Of a DNA stretch of 64,000 bases, positions 11,550-22,494 are shown one piece after another. The translations under genes and the position numbers were made by a program. The notes beneath the pieces were generated by a model. The model had not been told where the DNA came from, did not search any database, and was given only the letters and a program-made list of their open reading frames with translations. The stretch comes from Anastatus disparis (taxonomy: Eukaryota; Arthropoda; Insecta; Hymenoptera; Eupelmidae), in NCBI GenBank assembly GCA_017163975.1, contig JAFFSR010000009.1:2480001-2544000 (forward strand). Reading direction: 5' to 3'. Every line of letters starts with the position of its first letter. Position 1 is the first letter of the stretch.

Positions 11550-11665
11550 GACATTTTGTGGAAACCACTTTTTTCGACTCCCTGAGTCTAAATATGTACA
11601 AATTAATAAAAAAATAGAAAAAAATTTTTTTTACCAACACAATGCTTTCTCTATGAGAAAGCAAA

Positions 11666-12042
11666 ATAGAAGATGAAAAGTAGAAAGTGTACAAAAGAAT
11701 GAGAGAAGTATACAAACATATAGTACAGGTACACTGTAATCTACCTACAGTCGAGTAAATGATGTACGTTGTTTATGACACAATACTGTGCATATCATCT
11801 AAGATATGCAAATTATTTTGCATTTGCACACATGTTCACAGTAAGAAAGTATTTATGTCTCTTCTTGCTCCTGTTTTTATCGATCGTATTGACTATATGT
11901 ATATAGTCGCCAGCATATCACCCTAGCATTGAACGCCAGTGAAACAGGCACGAAATATTTGCTCATTTTAATAAAGATACGAGAAAACTTATTTGAGCAA
12001 ACGAACGCAACATTCATTACGTAGATCGCTATTTGCATTGTT
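11666..12042. other. Spacer, no gene seen
   Basis: Short AT-rich stretch with no supported feature. Confidence 0.5.
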
Positions 12043-12230
12043 GAAAATGAAAAAATTTTTTTTTGACCCACAGGGCGCAAAATGTACTATTTTGCGCCCG
12101 CTTGACAAGCATAACAAACGAATTTTTCACCCTTTGGATAAAAAACAGTATGTGTACGACGGGTGCAAGGGGATTCGCACTCTGGCCGGAATCCCCTATT
12201 TCGCACCCTTGGTACACAATGTACTATTTC
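12043..12230 (+). mobile_element. Family F repeat, copy F1, with two hairpins
   Basis: Contains hairpin GGGCGCAAAATGTACTATTT closing on GCGCCC (about 12073-12100), and a second with arms GGGTGCAAGGGGATTC and GAATCCCCTATTTCGCACCC (about 12160-12208). It ends in ACAATGTACTATTTC. Copies occur reversed at 4.28 kb and, partly, at 46.0-46.1 kb. The tag links the family loosely to the bipartite hairpin elements. Reading frames across it are open on both strands only because of the palindromes. Confidence 0.6.
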
Positions 12231-12694
12231 TACTTTTCGTTCTATTACTATTTTTTCAACACCTGTCCCGAAAGTTTTTCTAATGTCAAAAAAATAATGT
12301 GGTAATTTCAGCCTGGTGTTAAAAAAAATAATATTTTCACCACGGGAGCAAATGAAGAATGCCTTAAATTACCTCGCTTTTGGCTCGGGTGACAATTTAC
12401 ATTCGATTTAAGACATTCCTTACTTTCAATATGTCTCAGGAGAAATCAATATGGCATCACCGATCCTACTATGTTTCGTTCAATATGTCAAAGAGTAATC
12501 GTATTGAACGCAGGTTAGTGAAAAAAAATGACTCACGCTTCGATAGCAGCTCTACTCGTTACAAAATGTCAATCTGAGAAACAAAAGAAAAAATCAATAG
12601 AACTAAAATTAAATTTGAAAAGTATTGAAAAAAAGATTAATATTTTCAACTAATAAGTTATAGTTCCTCATACAGCCTATTTCGGGCATAAAAT
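12231..12694. other. Spacer, no gene seen
   Basis: AT-rich; no gene or RNA signal supported. Confidence 0.5.
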
Positions 12695-12869
12695 CATCTA
12701 TGTCTTTTGGCCATTTCTTCAGGTGGAATCTGAATCTCGAACAATGTTTGCCGCTTGAGCAAAAGTATACCATGGGTGCGCCTCGCGCGTCTTCGGTAAC
12801 TTTGGCTGAAGCGACAAACATTGTTCTCGATTCATATTCCACCTGAATACGGCTAAAGGACATATACGA

Positions 12870-12870
<1 letters not shown>
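12695..12870. repeat. Long imperfect hairpin N1
   Basis: Left arm 12695-12759 contains ATGTCTTTTGGCC and AGGTGGAATCTGAATCTCGA. The right arm 12804-12870 is its complement (TCGATTCATATTCCACCT, then GGCTAAAGGACATA). The stem is about 60 bp with few mismatches. The loop is unusually GC-rich, containing GGGTGCGCCTCGCGCGTC. It directly abuts a (TA)n tract. Confidence 0.75.

Positions 12871-12954
<84 letters not shown>
12871..12954. repeat. (TA)n microsatellite
   Basis: More than 40 AT repeats, separating hairpin N1 from repeat Q1. Confidence 0.95.
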
Positions 12955-12956
<2 letters not shown>

Positions 12957-13225
12957 GGCTCAATATCTATAGACCCAGCTAAATTTGTATTGACATCGCG
13001 TACGCTTTGGCTCGTCTCTCAAATATGTTTAAATGTTTCTATACGCTTTCAGTGGCGTATAGAAGCTTTCCATACGAACCTGGAGTCGTATGGATTATAT
13101 ATGTGTTCAGACTAGTTAACTCAGGTAGATCATATGACGCGAGCGCGTCTACGCTCACAGCTGACTTTGACATTTTCTTAACCATGAAAAAATTTTGGGT
13201 TATGCAAACAGCGATGCGAAAAAAT
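12955..13225 (+). repeat. Family Q repeat, copy Q1
   Basis: Shares TTCGGCTCAATAYCYATAGA, then CCCAGCTAAATTTGTATT, with 25403-25673 over about 270 bp. It includes two small hairpins, TCTATACGCTTTCAGTGGCG closing on TATAGA, and CCATACGAACC closing on GTCGTATGG. A shorter related piece lies near 29.57-29.63 kb and an inverted one near 27.17-27.22 kb. Confidence 0.65.
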
Positions 13226-13530
13226 TCAAGATTCATGTTTACAAATGAAAAACAAATGAAAGAGTGACAGCAACTGATTTTGAAATATTATCAAAAAATT
13301 CTAGGAAAACATTAATATATTGTTTATTATTGTTAAAAACATAAAAATAAATCAAATTATTAAAAAAAAGTTTTACGTAAATAAAAATGCTCTGGCGATT
13401 CGATTGAAATTATTCAATTGAACGCATTAATATGCTCGATTTAATGTGTAGGGTGTTATGTGTTTGGTTTTTATTATAAATCAATTTTGTTATAGTTTCT
13501 CATTTGGCCTACAGCGACATAAAATTATCT
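13226..13530. other. Spacer, no gene seen
   Basis: AT-rich. Its last part (TTATAGTTTCTCATTTGGCC, then TACAGCGACATAAAATTATC) resembles the flank of the hairpin remnant at 27.23-27.37 kb. Confidence 0.5.
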
Positions 13531-13691
13531 ACGTAACTTGGGCGTACGAAGGATAAATATGGACGAGGCTAATATTTGTCGATCGAGCAGTAGTCAGTCT
13601 CAGGCGCGCTTCGCACGCCCTCGACAAACTACTACTCAATTGACAAATATTAGCCTCGTCCATATTTATCCTTCGTACGCCCAAGTTACGT
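13531..13691. repeat. Perfect 50-bp-stem hairpin N2
   Basis: Left arm 13531-13580 and right arm 13642-13691 are exact reverse complements over all 50 bases (begins ACGTAACTTGGGCGTACG). Inside, GAGCAGTAGT pairs 9 of 10 with ACTACTACTC. The loop holds the GC-rich word CAGGCGCGCTTCGCACGCC. The absence of any mismatch points to a recent origin or to correction between the arms. Confidence 0.95.
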
Positions 13692-13747
13692 ATATACTAA
13701 TATATATATATATATTGAAACATGAGACTTTTTAAATTAAAAAATAA

Positions 13748-13818
13748 GCGGACACCGAGCGCGAACCCCGTTCCTCGAGATCTCCAGGCACGAGCTCTAA
13801 CCACTAAGGCAGTGCCGC
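13748..13818 (-). tRNA. tRNA-like sequence, probably a pseudogene or SINE head
   Basis: On the minus strand it begins GCGGCACTGCCTTAGTGG, with an A-box-like TTAGTGGTTAGAGC and a B-box-like GGGTTCGCGCTC near the 3' side, in 71 nt. The acceptor arms GCGGCAC and TGTCCGC pair only partly, and the anticodon arm is not clean. I therefore do not call a functional tRNA or an anticodon. Confidence 0.4.
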
Positions 13819-14473
13819 ATTGCTATATACAAGTTAAAATCATACATATAAGGCTCTTCGCCGGTATAGTAGATATCTTTATGGAAATATAACATGTGGA
13901 TGAAAATCCACCATGTTACAATATATATATATACATTTCACGCCAACTGAGAGAGCAAAAAAATAAAAATCGCTGAAACTTTGAGAATATATTCTTTTTT
14001 AACCGACTTCATGTTATCTAAAATATGTAAAAAAATTTTGAAGAATCTAGATTGAAAGGATCAAGAGCTATAGATTCTTGAAATTTGAAAATTTTTCAAA
14101 ATTTTTGGAAAAGTTCCAATTTTATGATTTTTTTTCTGAAAATCCTGATGTTTTAGAAAAAAATTCATAAGAAATACTTCTTGTTGTAAATGAAGGGGGG
14201 AGTCAGCATGATTTTTTACAGACCTGAATTTTGAAGTTTTCTATTGGTTCTTACATGTATTATATGGTAATTGAAATCACTCATTGTTTGTCACTTCAGA
14301 AATTGCTTTTCGAGGGCTTATGAAAATGATTGTAATTCAAAGAAAAATAGCTTTTTTTCTCTACTTTCAAATGCTTTTTTTAAATTTTCATACGACTTAT
14401 ATTTACCGAATTATATTGATTTTTCTCTAGCACTTTTTTTCTGAGTGATCTCGAATTCATGGACGCGACTGTG

Positions 14474-14531
<58 letters not shown>

Positions 14532-15185
14532 TTATAAAATAGACAAACTGCAATTTCACTCAAAGTGATTGAACAAAACAAATTCTCGCAAAAAAATAAC
14601 AAAACTGCCAGCGTGACTTACTTAAATAAATCACAAAGTCAAGAGTCTTCGGCAGCTGGTTTGCGCGAAAGCGTTAACTTTTTATCGCTCTCGATTTTAT
14701 ATAAAGCATACGTTTCTTTTTTATTTAGATTAGTGGCTTGAAAAATTGAATAATCCGTTCTATCAACCACTATACATGAGTTCGCGTGCTACTAGACTTT
14801 TCCCATTTCAAAGTTTTATGATATATTGGTGCACATATATTTCTAGATGCAAAAATCTCTTTACAACTACGATCAGAGGCGGAAACATGGTATTATCTGA
14901 TCAGTCGACGACTACACCTTTACGCTGATCAAAGAAAATTGAAAGACTAACTTTGTGATTTTGAGTATACGACGACTATACAATTCGATGAATAACCAAA
15001 GCTTCTAATAGTCACAGCAACAACTTTTTTAAATCTTTTATAAAACTATGCGTCCTAAATCTATTTTTAAATCACAACTATCAGTGACTTAAGTAGTCTA
15101 TTATTGCATACTATGTTCGGGACGTAATAAATATTAGACCAAATTTCAACCTCTAATGTTAATTAATATTTAAAATAAATAATCA
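13819..15185. other. AT-rich spacer with a (TA)n tract
   Basis: Holds a small hairpin AACATGTGGATGAAAATCCA closing on CCATGTTAC near 13890-13918 and a (TA)n run at 14475-14528. No gene seen. Confidence 0.5.
14475..14528. repeat. (TA)n microsatellite
   Basis: About 27 TA repeats. Confidence 0.95.
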
Positions 15186-15521
15186 GGTTAAATCTTTATT
15201 AAGCTATAACTTGAGTAAAAAACAAGATTTTGATACCCTGTGAGTGATATTTCGAAAGGATTTAAGCTCAGCGTTCATTCAAAAAAAATTTTAAGCTTCT
15301 AGCCACAAATGCTAAAAAATTATAAACGTTTGAAAATCTAGTAACTTTTTTTAGTGACTTTCTTTCATTGCCTGTTACTAGGAAAATATGAAGCATTTTA
15401 TTGAAGCAAAAAGGGGTCTAAAATTTTGTCTTTATTCATATTTCAACATCTAGAAACATTTTCCAAAATTTGAGCAAAATCGGTGACCCGAAGGAGAAGC
15501 ACTCTCCTTGTAAGTAATTGT
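15186..15521 (+). mobile_element. M2 palindromic element, right half only
   Basis: Matches the right arm of the complete M2 copy at 56.11-56.74 kb: TTTCGAAAGGATTTAAGCTC, AAAATCTAGTAACTTTTTTT and the end AAATCGGTGACCCGAAGG with CACTCTCCTTGT. The left arm is missing, so it is a dead fragment. Confidence 0.65.
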
Positions 15522-16771
15522 TTTTTTATCAATAATTTGTGCAGATCATTCAATCTAAACAAAAAAATTAATATTTATAACATGCTTGGCTATTGGTTTA
15601 CCCATACATCTATAAACTTATTGATGCATTCCAACATTCATCAATCCATCCATTTTCTTATATTTCTTTACGTCTCTTATTTGTTTAAAATTAACAAAAA
15701 GAAATGAGAGAAAGTCGGGGTTGGAACCCCGAATACTTTTGAGGTGGCATCCCCAGGCCACGTAAAAAGAGAGCTGAGGGACTCACTTCCGCAAAAAATT
15801 AGGAAGAGGAAAGCAAGAAAATTTTGATTATTCCTTCTTACAGAAGAAAAAAGCTCAGTTCACCTTCTACATATCAAAAGTCTCGGATATTAATGGTATC
15901 GCCTTATTTAAAGGCTGAAATGAACTTCAGTCGCATAAATGTATCTAGCGAAATATAATATATTTTTCATTAGTTAAGAATTCTATACTACTAACGAAAT
16001 ATAGATATTTGCTAGACCTTATTACAGTCATAATAACGCTAGCAAAAAAAAATGAAAGAAAGAGGATCTTGATGAATAAAAAAGATGTAAAGAAGCATCT
16101 CAGCTTCAATGTGAGTAGTTGAGGAGAGTTTTAATAGCTTGCGAGGCTTGGTTTAATGCATCGTTTACGAAAAGAGTTCTCTTATGCTTTTGAAGGAGAG
16201 GGGGTGGGTCAAAGTACTCTAATGACGAACCATTCACCGACACGAATGTCTATTTTGCATAATACATATGCCTGGCGGCTCACATACTCTCTGAGGAACA
16301 CATGTATAACTCTAGCAAACAGGTTAGCGAGAAAAAGCGAGCACGAGGGTGGCCGCACCCTAAGGCTCAGCACAGACTATTCATTCAGCTGATGCATGGA
16401 CACTACTATACTATGTCAAACTTTTTAAATTACAGTTTCAAGTTTTATTAAGCGTGCTTATCTGTTAAACCTTACCGAACTAGAGAAACTAAGTCACTAG
16501 ACTAGTTTCCTGATAATTAACCCTACTGATGATAATTATATAAAAAATTCATATATACTATTATTACGTTTTTACGTATTGTTTTATATTTTATTTATAA
16601 GGTAGTAAGTATCTTTTGTATCACGATTAAACTTGGTAATCCCAAGTAGTCAGTTTGTGTGAAGAATAAAATTAACAGTCAATAATTAAAGTACAAATAT
16701 AAGTTTATTATACGTTCGTTAAGAGAGATATCCTATACTGATTTTATATCGTCGCCTAATACGTCCTTACT
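15522..16771. other. Spacer, no gene seen
   Basis: AT-rich, with a GC-richer patch around 15710-15780 containing the near-palindrome GGGGTTGGAACCCC. Open frames here look random. Confidence 0.45.
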
Positions 16772-16899
16772 GGGGCCGCATTCTGTAAACATAACGCTGT
16801 CGTTATGCTAACTTTTGAAGCTACTGCACATGTGCAGAAACCAATTTTCTTACTTAACGGCTCGTATAACGGTGCGATAAAGTTACAGAATTAAGCCCC
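16772..16899. mobile_element. Small TIR element (about 128 bp)
   Basis: Ends GGGGCCGCATTCTGTAA and TTACAGAATTAAGCCCC are inverted repeats with few mismatches. The interior has ATAACGCTGTCGTTAT, another hairpin. Size and structure fit a small MITE. Confidence 0.5.
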
Positions 16900-18441
16900 T
16901 GCTTCCTTCGTTCTGACGTACTCTCGTCATTCGCTAGGTGATTCTCAATTCTTATTATGTTACATCTCTCTATCGACTGATTCCTCGTCGGACATCTGCT
17001 GAATTCATTGTTTTCACCTTCATATCCTTCTGGAATATTTCATCTGGAATATCTCTCTTTCATTGTGATTTCAAAAGAAATATATACATGCATTAAAAAC
17101 GAAACTATAACAAGGGAATTCATTTTTGGTAGATGGACAGCAAATATGTATAAATGCACGATTTAAATAAAGCGAATGAATCATAGATCCTTTCGGCCAA
17201 AGGTACGGTTTTCATTAAACATATTTTATAATTTAAACGCGAATGAAAAGATGTATTGGATTCATAGGTTAAAATATTTCTAGGTACTTAAAATGCGCAC
17301 TTTATGGACAACATATTTCTATTAGCATTTTTTTTTTTTGTGGGAACTCCCTATCACTATCCGCAACTGCTAATATACAATATACATAAGTTATCTACTC
17401 ATAACTCCTACGGCCCTAATATAAAATTCAAATGTATGACATGACAGATATTAAATTCAACTAACAATTTACGTAATATTAATTATATCAGTGTATAGTC
17501 ACTCATTTATTTTAGTTTTTGTAAAAATAAATTTATCAATTAGAAAAGAATGGAAAAATTCAACTGCTTTACTTTTAAATTAATTTTTACGTATGCTTTT
17601 AAATTCGAATTCTTTATTCAACTTCCAATAATTTAGCTCGTGTATTCACTTATGAATCAGAGTAGTTTCTGTTAAACGAGTCGGTCATCGAATCGATATG
17701 TACTTAAAATGTAAGCAGACGATACTTGAAAGTGAAAAAACATTTACTATGACTTATTAAACGGAGAACAATAGTTTCTATTTGGCAGAAAATGGCTCTA
17801 GTTAACTTTTTTCTATGTAATAGAACTTGTCAGTCAATTCGAAAGTGAAATTTGAAAAATTTCACCTGACTATATCATCATGCAATCTAGAATAAGTTTA
17901 AGTTTGTGAATGAAGAATTCGAGAAAGTTTAAAGTGTAAGTGAAGAATATACATAGCAAGTATGCATTATCAAGTAGTTTAAGTGATAATAGTTGACTGA
18001 GATGATTGTGGATAATCGGTCAGAAATTGCTGAAGAAGGGAGAGAGAGAGAAAGATCAATGAGGCACTGACTCATATTAGCCTATTAGAGCCTCAGAGTC
18101 AACATACCATAAAACCAGTAACGACAGCGTTTCTTCTCTCTTATTCAATTCTCCCTTCTTTTGAATTGCTCTTACTTTTTTCCAGGATATTAATTCCAGC
18201 CAGTTGTTACTGAAAACAAAAATCTATCTAAGGAATATTTCATATTTAAACTTATTTATAACATATTCTCGAAGAATTTTCCTAAATTTAATATATTTAA
18301 AATATCGTTGAAACTTCACTAATTTTAATTTAAATGATACACAAATTGCTCGTAGTAATTTACTTCTAAACAGTTTTTTATTATTAACCATAGGCTTTTT
18401 TCTTTGAAATAGACAGAGAAATTTTTTAACGAGTACAGATC

Positions 18442-18495
<54 letters not shown>

Positions 18496-19074
18496 AAGTC
18501 TAAAGCAAAAAATTTTGGAATTTTAACGAAATATTTTTCAATAAGTCTTATTAAATTGTATGATGATTTTAAAGACTGGTAATTTTATTTTATTTTTGTG
18601 CACCTTGAGTGCTTGAAGGAAATTGGTTTTAAAGTAATATTATGGAGCAAAGCAAGTAATTAACTCAAAATGTAAAGGAGAAAAAAATTGGCAATTTGTT
18701 GAAATTTTAAAAAATGGCTAATTATTAGCATCTAGTTTTATGTTTACGTTTGCGTACTTTATTAGAAAAACGCATTTAGCAGACAGCCACGAAAATAACG
18801 AAGTTTAGCAAAAATTAAAAGCTTCTATCCGAGCTTCTTCTGTTTTCCGCTGAACGTTTAACTCGCTTTTTTTTCCTGAGTGCTTTGCTACTCATGCTGT
18901 GTTCTCTTTTTTATTTCTTTAATTCGTCTTTCCTTTCTACACATTGTATTATTTCACTCACTCGTCTCTCTTTTTCTCACTCTCTGAGGATGTCGTCGAA
19001 TTTTTTACTGCCGTTTAACTGCACGCCTGCTCTATTGAATTTTTTCTTTTTTCTATAAATTGTGTTAAGAGGAT
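16900..19074. other. AT-rich spacer with an E fragment and a (TA)n tract
   Basis: Bases about 17352-17425 (CGCAACTGCTAATATACAAT, then ACTCCTACGGCCCTAATA) match the body of family E in the orientation of E2. A (TA)n run lies at 18445-18491. The rest has no supported gene or RNA. Confidence 0.5.
18445..18491. repeat. (TA)n microsatellite
   Basis: About 23 AT repeats. Confidence 0.95.
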
Positions 19075-19474
19075 ATCGTAGTTCTGCTCCTCCTAATAAT
19101 ATTTTTATTCAAAGTTCATGAATAAATAGTGCGTCAAATCAAATTCTTTCACTTCAGTAAGAAAATTCGTAAGATTAATCCTTAGCGCGGACAAGTCAAG
19201 AAATTTATCAAAATAATATACATAAAAAGTTATAAACAAACTTTCGATATATACTATTTTGAGGTTAGGTTTATCGAGCTTGATATCTAATTTTCATTCA
19301 AAGTTCATAAAAAAATATGAAGCTAAATTGAATTTTTAATTTAACAAAAATTATTGTATTAATATAGTTTTAGCGCGGACAAGTCATTATATTTGCCCAA
19401 ATAGTGAATTTAAAAAGATATCAGTAAGATAAAAAAAGCAAAACTCGATTCCAACAACTACGACATCCCGTTAA
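19075..19474 (+). mobile_element. T2 element bounded by TTAA
   Basis: Begins TTAAGAGGATATCGTAGTTC and ends CAACTACGACATCCCGTTAA, giving imperfect TIRs. Internal landmarks are CATGAATAAATAGTGCGTCA, TTTTGAGGTTAGGTTTATCG and AGCGCGGACAAGTCATTATA. Other copies: 51386-51796 (full), 57916-58127 (short), 41730-41963 and 33657-33760 (partial). About 400 bp and no ORF, so MITE-like. TTAA at both ends may be the target-site duplication. Confidence 0.7.
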
Positions 19475-20229
19475 GCGAACTATTCGATTTGACCCTTCGG
19501 GCTTCTCAGACAAACCTTTGATATACTAAAAGTAGAAGAGGGTCGAGAAAAACGCCGCTCATTTATGCTGTTTAACGCTACGTATTTTCAATTTCACAAT
19601 TTTTTTCATTTTTTCTTTGGCACACAACGACCTTTTCGTTTATTTTTCTTATTTTAAGCTTTTTTAAAAAAAATTGCTTATTCATTAAGAAGAGGCCGAA
19701 CTATCTGTCTTTGTCTAACAGTGTTTTCATAATTTTGTATAAACACCATCGGTTGTAACAAAAAAATAATAACAGGCCCCGCTAGATATTAGTATAATAT
19801 AAGTAAATTTTATGAGTAATTTTATAATAACAACAAAATAATTCAATCACGTAGTTTTTTAATAATAATAATATGAGACCTTCCAAAAAATGTAGGTTGT
19901 CCCCGTTGAAAAAATCCAATTGGATTTCCAATTGGAATTTTATGATGGGATTCCAATTGGAAATTCCAATTGGAATTTATTAGAATTTCAGAAATAGAAC
20001 GAATGTGGATATTTATAAGCGATTAAAATAATATTCATATAATATACATGTATACGTTTAATAAATAGTTAATAAAAAGACTATAGATAATTGAATTCAA
20101 ACATATTATTCAATTTATTAATATGATTTTATACATAGATGTATAAATCCTTAAACATAATATTAATTATATTTAAAAACATAAATAAGGGGTCATTTTA
20201 TTTAAAATTTCATAATTTATCATATTTTA

Positions 20230-20712
20230 AAAAAACTTTATTAAAATGATATAAAAAATTTGGTGGATTCCACATTCACCGGTCAAGCCGATCTTAATGT
20301 ATTACCCCACACCTTTATTTATTCTTATATCTTCCATTTCTTTTTTACCCATCCTCTCTTACCCCATCCCATCTCGCATTCGCTTGGGGCTATGCCCGTG
20401 AAGAGGGGAAAACCCATAGGTAAACCCAATCAGGTAAATCTTGGGAAAACCCTCTCCGAAATGGGTTGGTGTATATAACAGATTCGGTATTAGGCATCCT
20501 TGTACAAGGATATCTACACCGTATTTGCCACACCTCCCGTTCACATTGTCATATATCCAACACATCCAAACGACCGTCATACAAAGCAAGTCCAGATTGG
20601 GCGCGCAGCATTCCTTGGAGCGGCCACCCATCCAAGTACTAACCACGGTCAATGCTGCTTAACTTTGCAGATTGTCTAGCACGTGCTGAACCACACAGCC
20701 AATGTGTCGGTT
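20230..20712 (-). mobile_element. Candidate 5S-rRNA-derived SINE
   Basis: On the minus strand a 5S-like head (20712 to about 20600) is followed by a body of about 370 bp with no coding potential. The body ends in an A/T-rich stretch near 20230-20260. A 5S head fused to an unrelated tail is the layout of SINE3-type elements, where Pol III starts from the internal 5S promoter. Boundaries are uncertain and no target duplication was resolved. It lies between the arms of the T3 element. Confidence 0.5.
20600..20712 (-). pseudogene. 5S rRNA-like sequence
   Basis: The minus strand reads AGTTAAGCAGCATTGACCG, then TGGTTAGTACTTGGATGGG, then TGGCCGCTCCAAGGAAT. This matches the 3' two-thirds of animal 5S rRNA, including the A box, the intermediate element and the C box. 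The 5' part (GGCTGTGTGGTTCAGCACGT) is only loosely 5S-like, so this is a derivative, not a functional 5S gene. Confidence 0.7.
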
Positions 20713-20866
20713 TAAAACGATATAATAATTATGAAGTAAATAAGGTTCTTGTCTCCAGTTCGACTAAGCCTTTTTTATCTAAATGAAAAAGAATTTATAT
20801 ATATCATGTATAAATTTATATTAATAATTTAAATATATTTAAATTCAACTTAAGTTTTTTCGTTAA

Positions 20867-20869
<3 letters not shown>

Positions 20870-20921
<52 letters not shown>
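20870..20921. repeat. (TA)n microsatellite
   Basis: About 26 AT repeats between the 5S-derived insert and the right T3 arm. Confidence 0.95.
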
Positions 20922-20922
<1 letters not shown>

Positions 20923-21173
20923 CATCAATATTATTTTATTCGTTATCCATAAATTTTCGTTGGATTTTTTCAACGGATTTATTATAGATTGTTAATAGGT
21001 CTCATATTATTTAAAAACTACGTGATAAAATTATTTTGTTGTTATTATAAAATTTATCTTTTATACTAGCATCTAGCAGGGGCTGTCATTTTTTTCGTGT
21101 TACAGCCAATGGTGTTTATATAAATGATGAAAAACACTATTAGACAAAGACAGATTTTTCAGCCTGCTCTTAA

Positions 21174-21719
21174 AAATTATTTATTTATATTAAAGCATCA
21201 TAATTTTTGGTTGTCAATCATACATGTAGTTTGTTGAAATATTATCAAATTTGACAAAAAACATTTGATTAATCTTCTAATTAATTTTCCTATCATACTT
21301 ACTCAATTTCTTCAGTCATGTTTGTAACCAGCTACTAGGTAAAATTTAAATTCAAGATGTAAATTTTTAATGTAATTAATTTACTTGTATTTTTGATTTT
21401 GTGGTTATGATTAAAAAGTTGAAAAGTGTATTAAAACGTTATTCGAAAAATATTCAATATATGAATCCTATTGTATCATTTAATTAAAGTTAAAGTCAGA
21501 AGTTATAAGTACAATTTATAGAATTTTTTTTAGAAAACATTTCTTAAATAATTAATTTATTAATTATAAACGATATTAACAACTTAAAGAAAAATAAACA
21601 TTTTATTTTCATTAAATATTTATATTGAGTGCTGAAATACATAATACAAATAATGATGAGAAACTTAATTTTGACTTTGACTTCAAATGATACAAAGGTT
21701 ATAAGTACAATATAAAGAA
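21174..21719. other. AT-rich spacer with one half of a direct repeat
   Basis: Bases about 21592-21665 (CATTTTATTTTCATTAAATA, then AAATACATAATACAAATAAT) recur at about 22551-22618 on the other side of A3. No gene seen. Confidence 0.5.
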
Positions 21720-22027
21720 TTTTTTCTCATGCGTGCTGGGTAAGTGGCCTATTGCGCATGCGTTTTCGGGGTGATAAGTAGCTAATAGCGCGCGCCGCGT
21801 GTGTTTTGTCTTTGAAGCGTGTGTTTGAGTAAAAAGCGTTAGGTTATAAAAAATAACGTCACGCAAATCCGTTAATTAATGAAAAAAAGAAAACCACGAT
21901 TTTGTTTGTATATGCAGAAGTAGCGTCGCGCGGGCGAAGATGATAGGAGAGAGAGAGAGAAAGAGAATGTTTTATCGAAAGAAAACAAAACACGCCAGAA
22001 CGTGTTTACGAGTCAGTCGTACGGCAG

Positions 22028-22112
<85 letters not shown>

Positions 22113-22494
22113 AGAGAATGCTATACCGAAAGGAAACAAAATACGCTAGAACGTGCACGAGTTTCTATGTACGAGTCATTTGTGTGCTAGCTTCTTGATA
22201 AAAGTTGTTGGCGATGCAAAAAATAATATTTTTATATGAAATGTTTTTTTTGATTTACATATTAATTTTTTTAAATGGGGGGGAAGGCCCCCCAACCCCC
22301 CTTTCCGCGCCCAAACATGTCACTCTCTCTCTCTTACACCCAGCACTTATGAGAAACAATAGTATGTGAATCTCGTTCGGTTTAGTTGACTATTGCGCCA
22401 CTCGGGCAATGGCGCTACTCGCTACGCTCGTGCGCCAGCTTGCCCTCGTGCGCAATAGTCAACTAAACCTTACTCGTTACACAATATACTATTT
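21720..22494 (+). mobile_element. Family A element, copy A3
   Basis: Same plan as A1: TIR TTTTTTCTCATGCGTGCTGG, body, inverted TIR CACCCAGCACTTATGAGAAA (about 22337-22357), then a complete hairpin module (about 22358-22494) with the CTCGCTACGCTCG apex. The (GA)n tract is the longest of the copies (22031-22110). The GC hairpin reads GGGGGGGAAGGCCCCCC instead of GGGGGGCTTCGCCCCC, so the loop differs. Confidence 0.75.
22031..22110. repeat. (GA)n microsatellite inside A3
   Basis: About 40 GA repeats. Confidence 0.95.

Larger units (their letters stand above)
9858..11665 (+). mobile_element. Element S with internal tandem array
   Basis: Left end: AACGCTGCCAAGTGCTTTGG, then CGCAATGCTTTCTCATAGAG. 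The right end (about 11639-11665) contains the inverse, CTCTATGAGAAAGC. Between them is a tandem array (10056-11400) and a (CA)n tract. The same left end opens and closes the larger element R at 50.02-54.04 kb, so S and R probably share a transposition system. No ORF. A fragment lies at 49.48-49.76 kb. Confidence 0.6.
19685..21173 (+). mobile_element. T3 TTAA element split by inserts
   Basis: Left arm 19685-19915 begins TTAAGAAGAGGCCGAACTAT. Right arm about 20945-21173 is its complement, ending AGCCTGCTCTTAA. Compared with the compact 389-bp copy at 28778-29166, about 1 kb has been added between the arms. The added part includes CCAATTGG palindromes, a 5S-rRNA-derived sequence and a (TA)n tract. 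Confidence 0.65.

Noticed and set aside
15712..15775. Possible tRNA-like sequence around GGGGTTGGAACCCC
   Set aside because: The B-box-like word is a palindrome, there is no matching A box at tRNA spacing and no cloverleaf.
20359..20662. 97-codon (-) and 73-codon (+) ORFs
   Set aside because: They overlap the 5S-derived head and SINE-like body; no protein motif.
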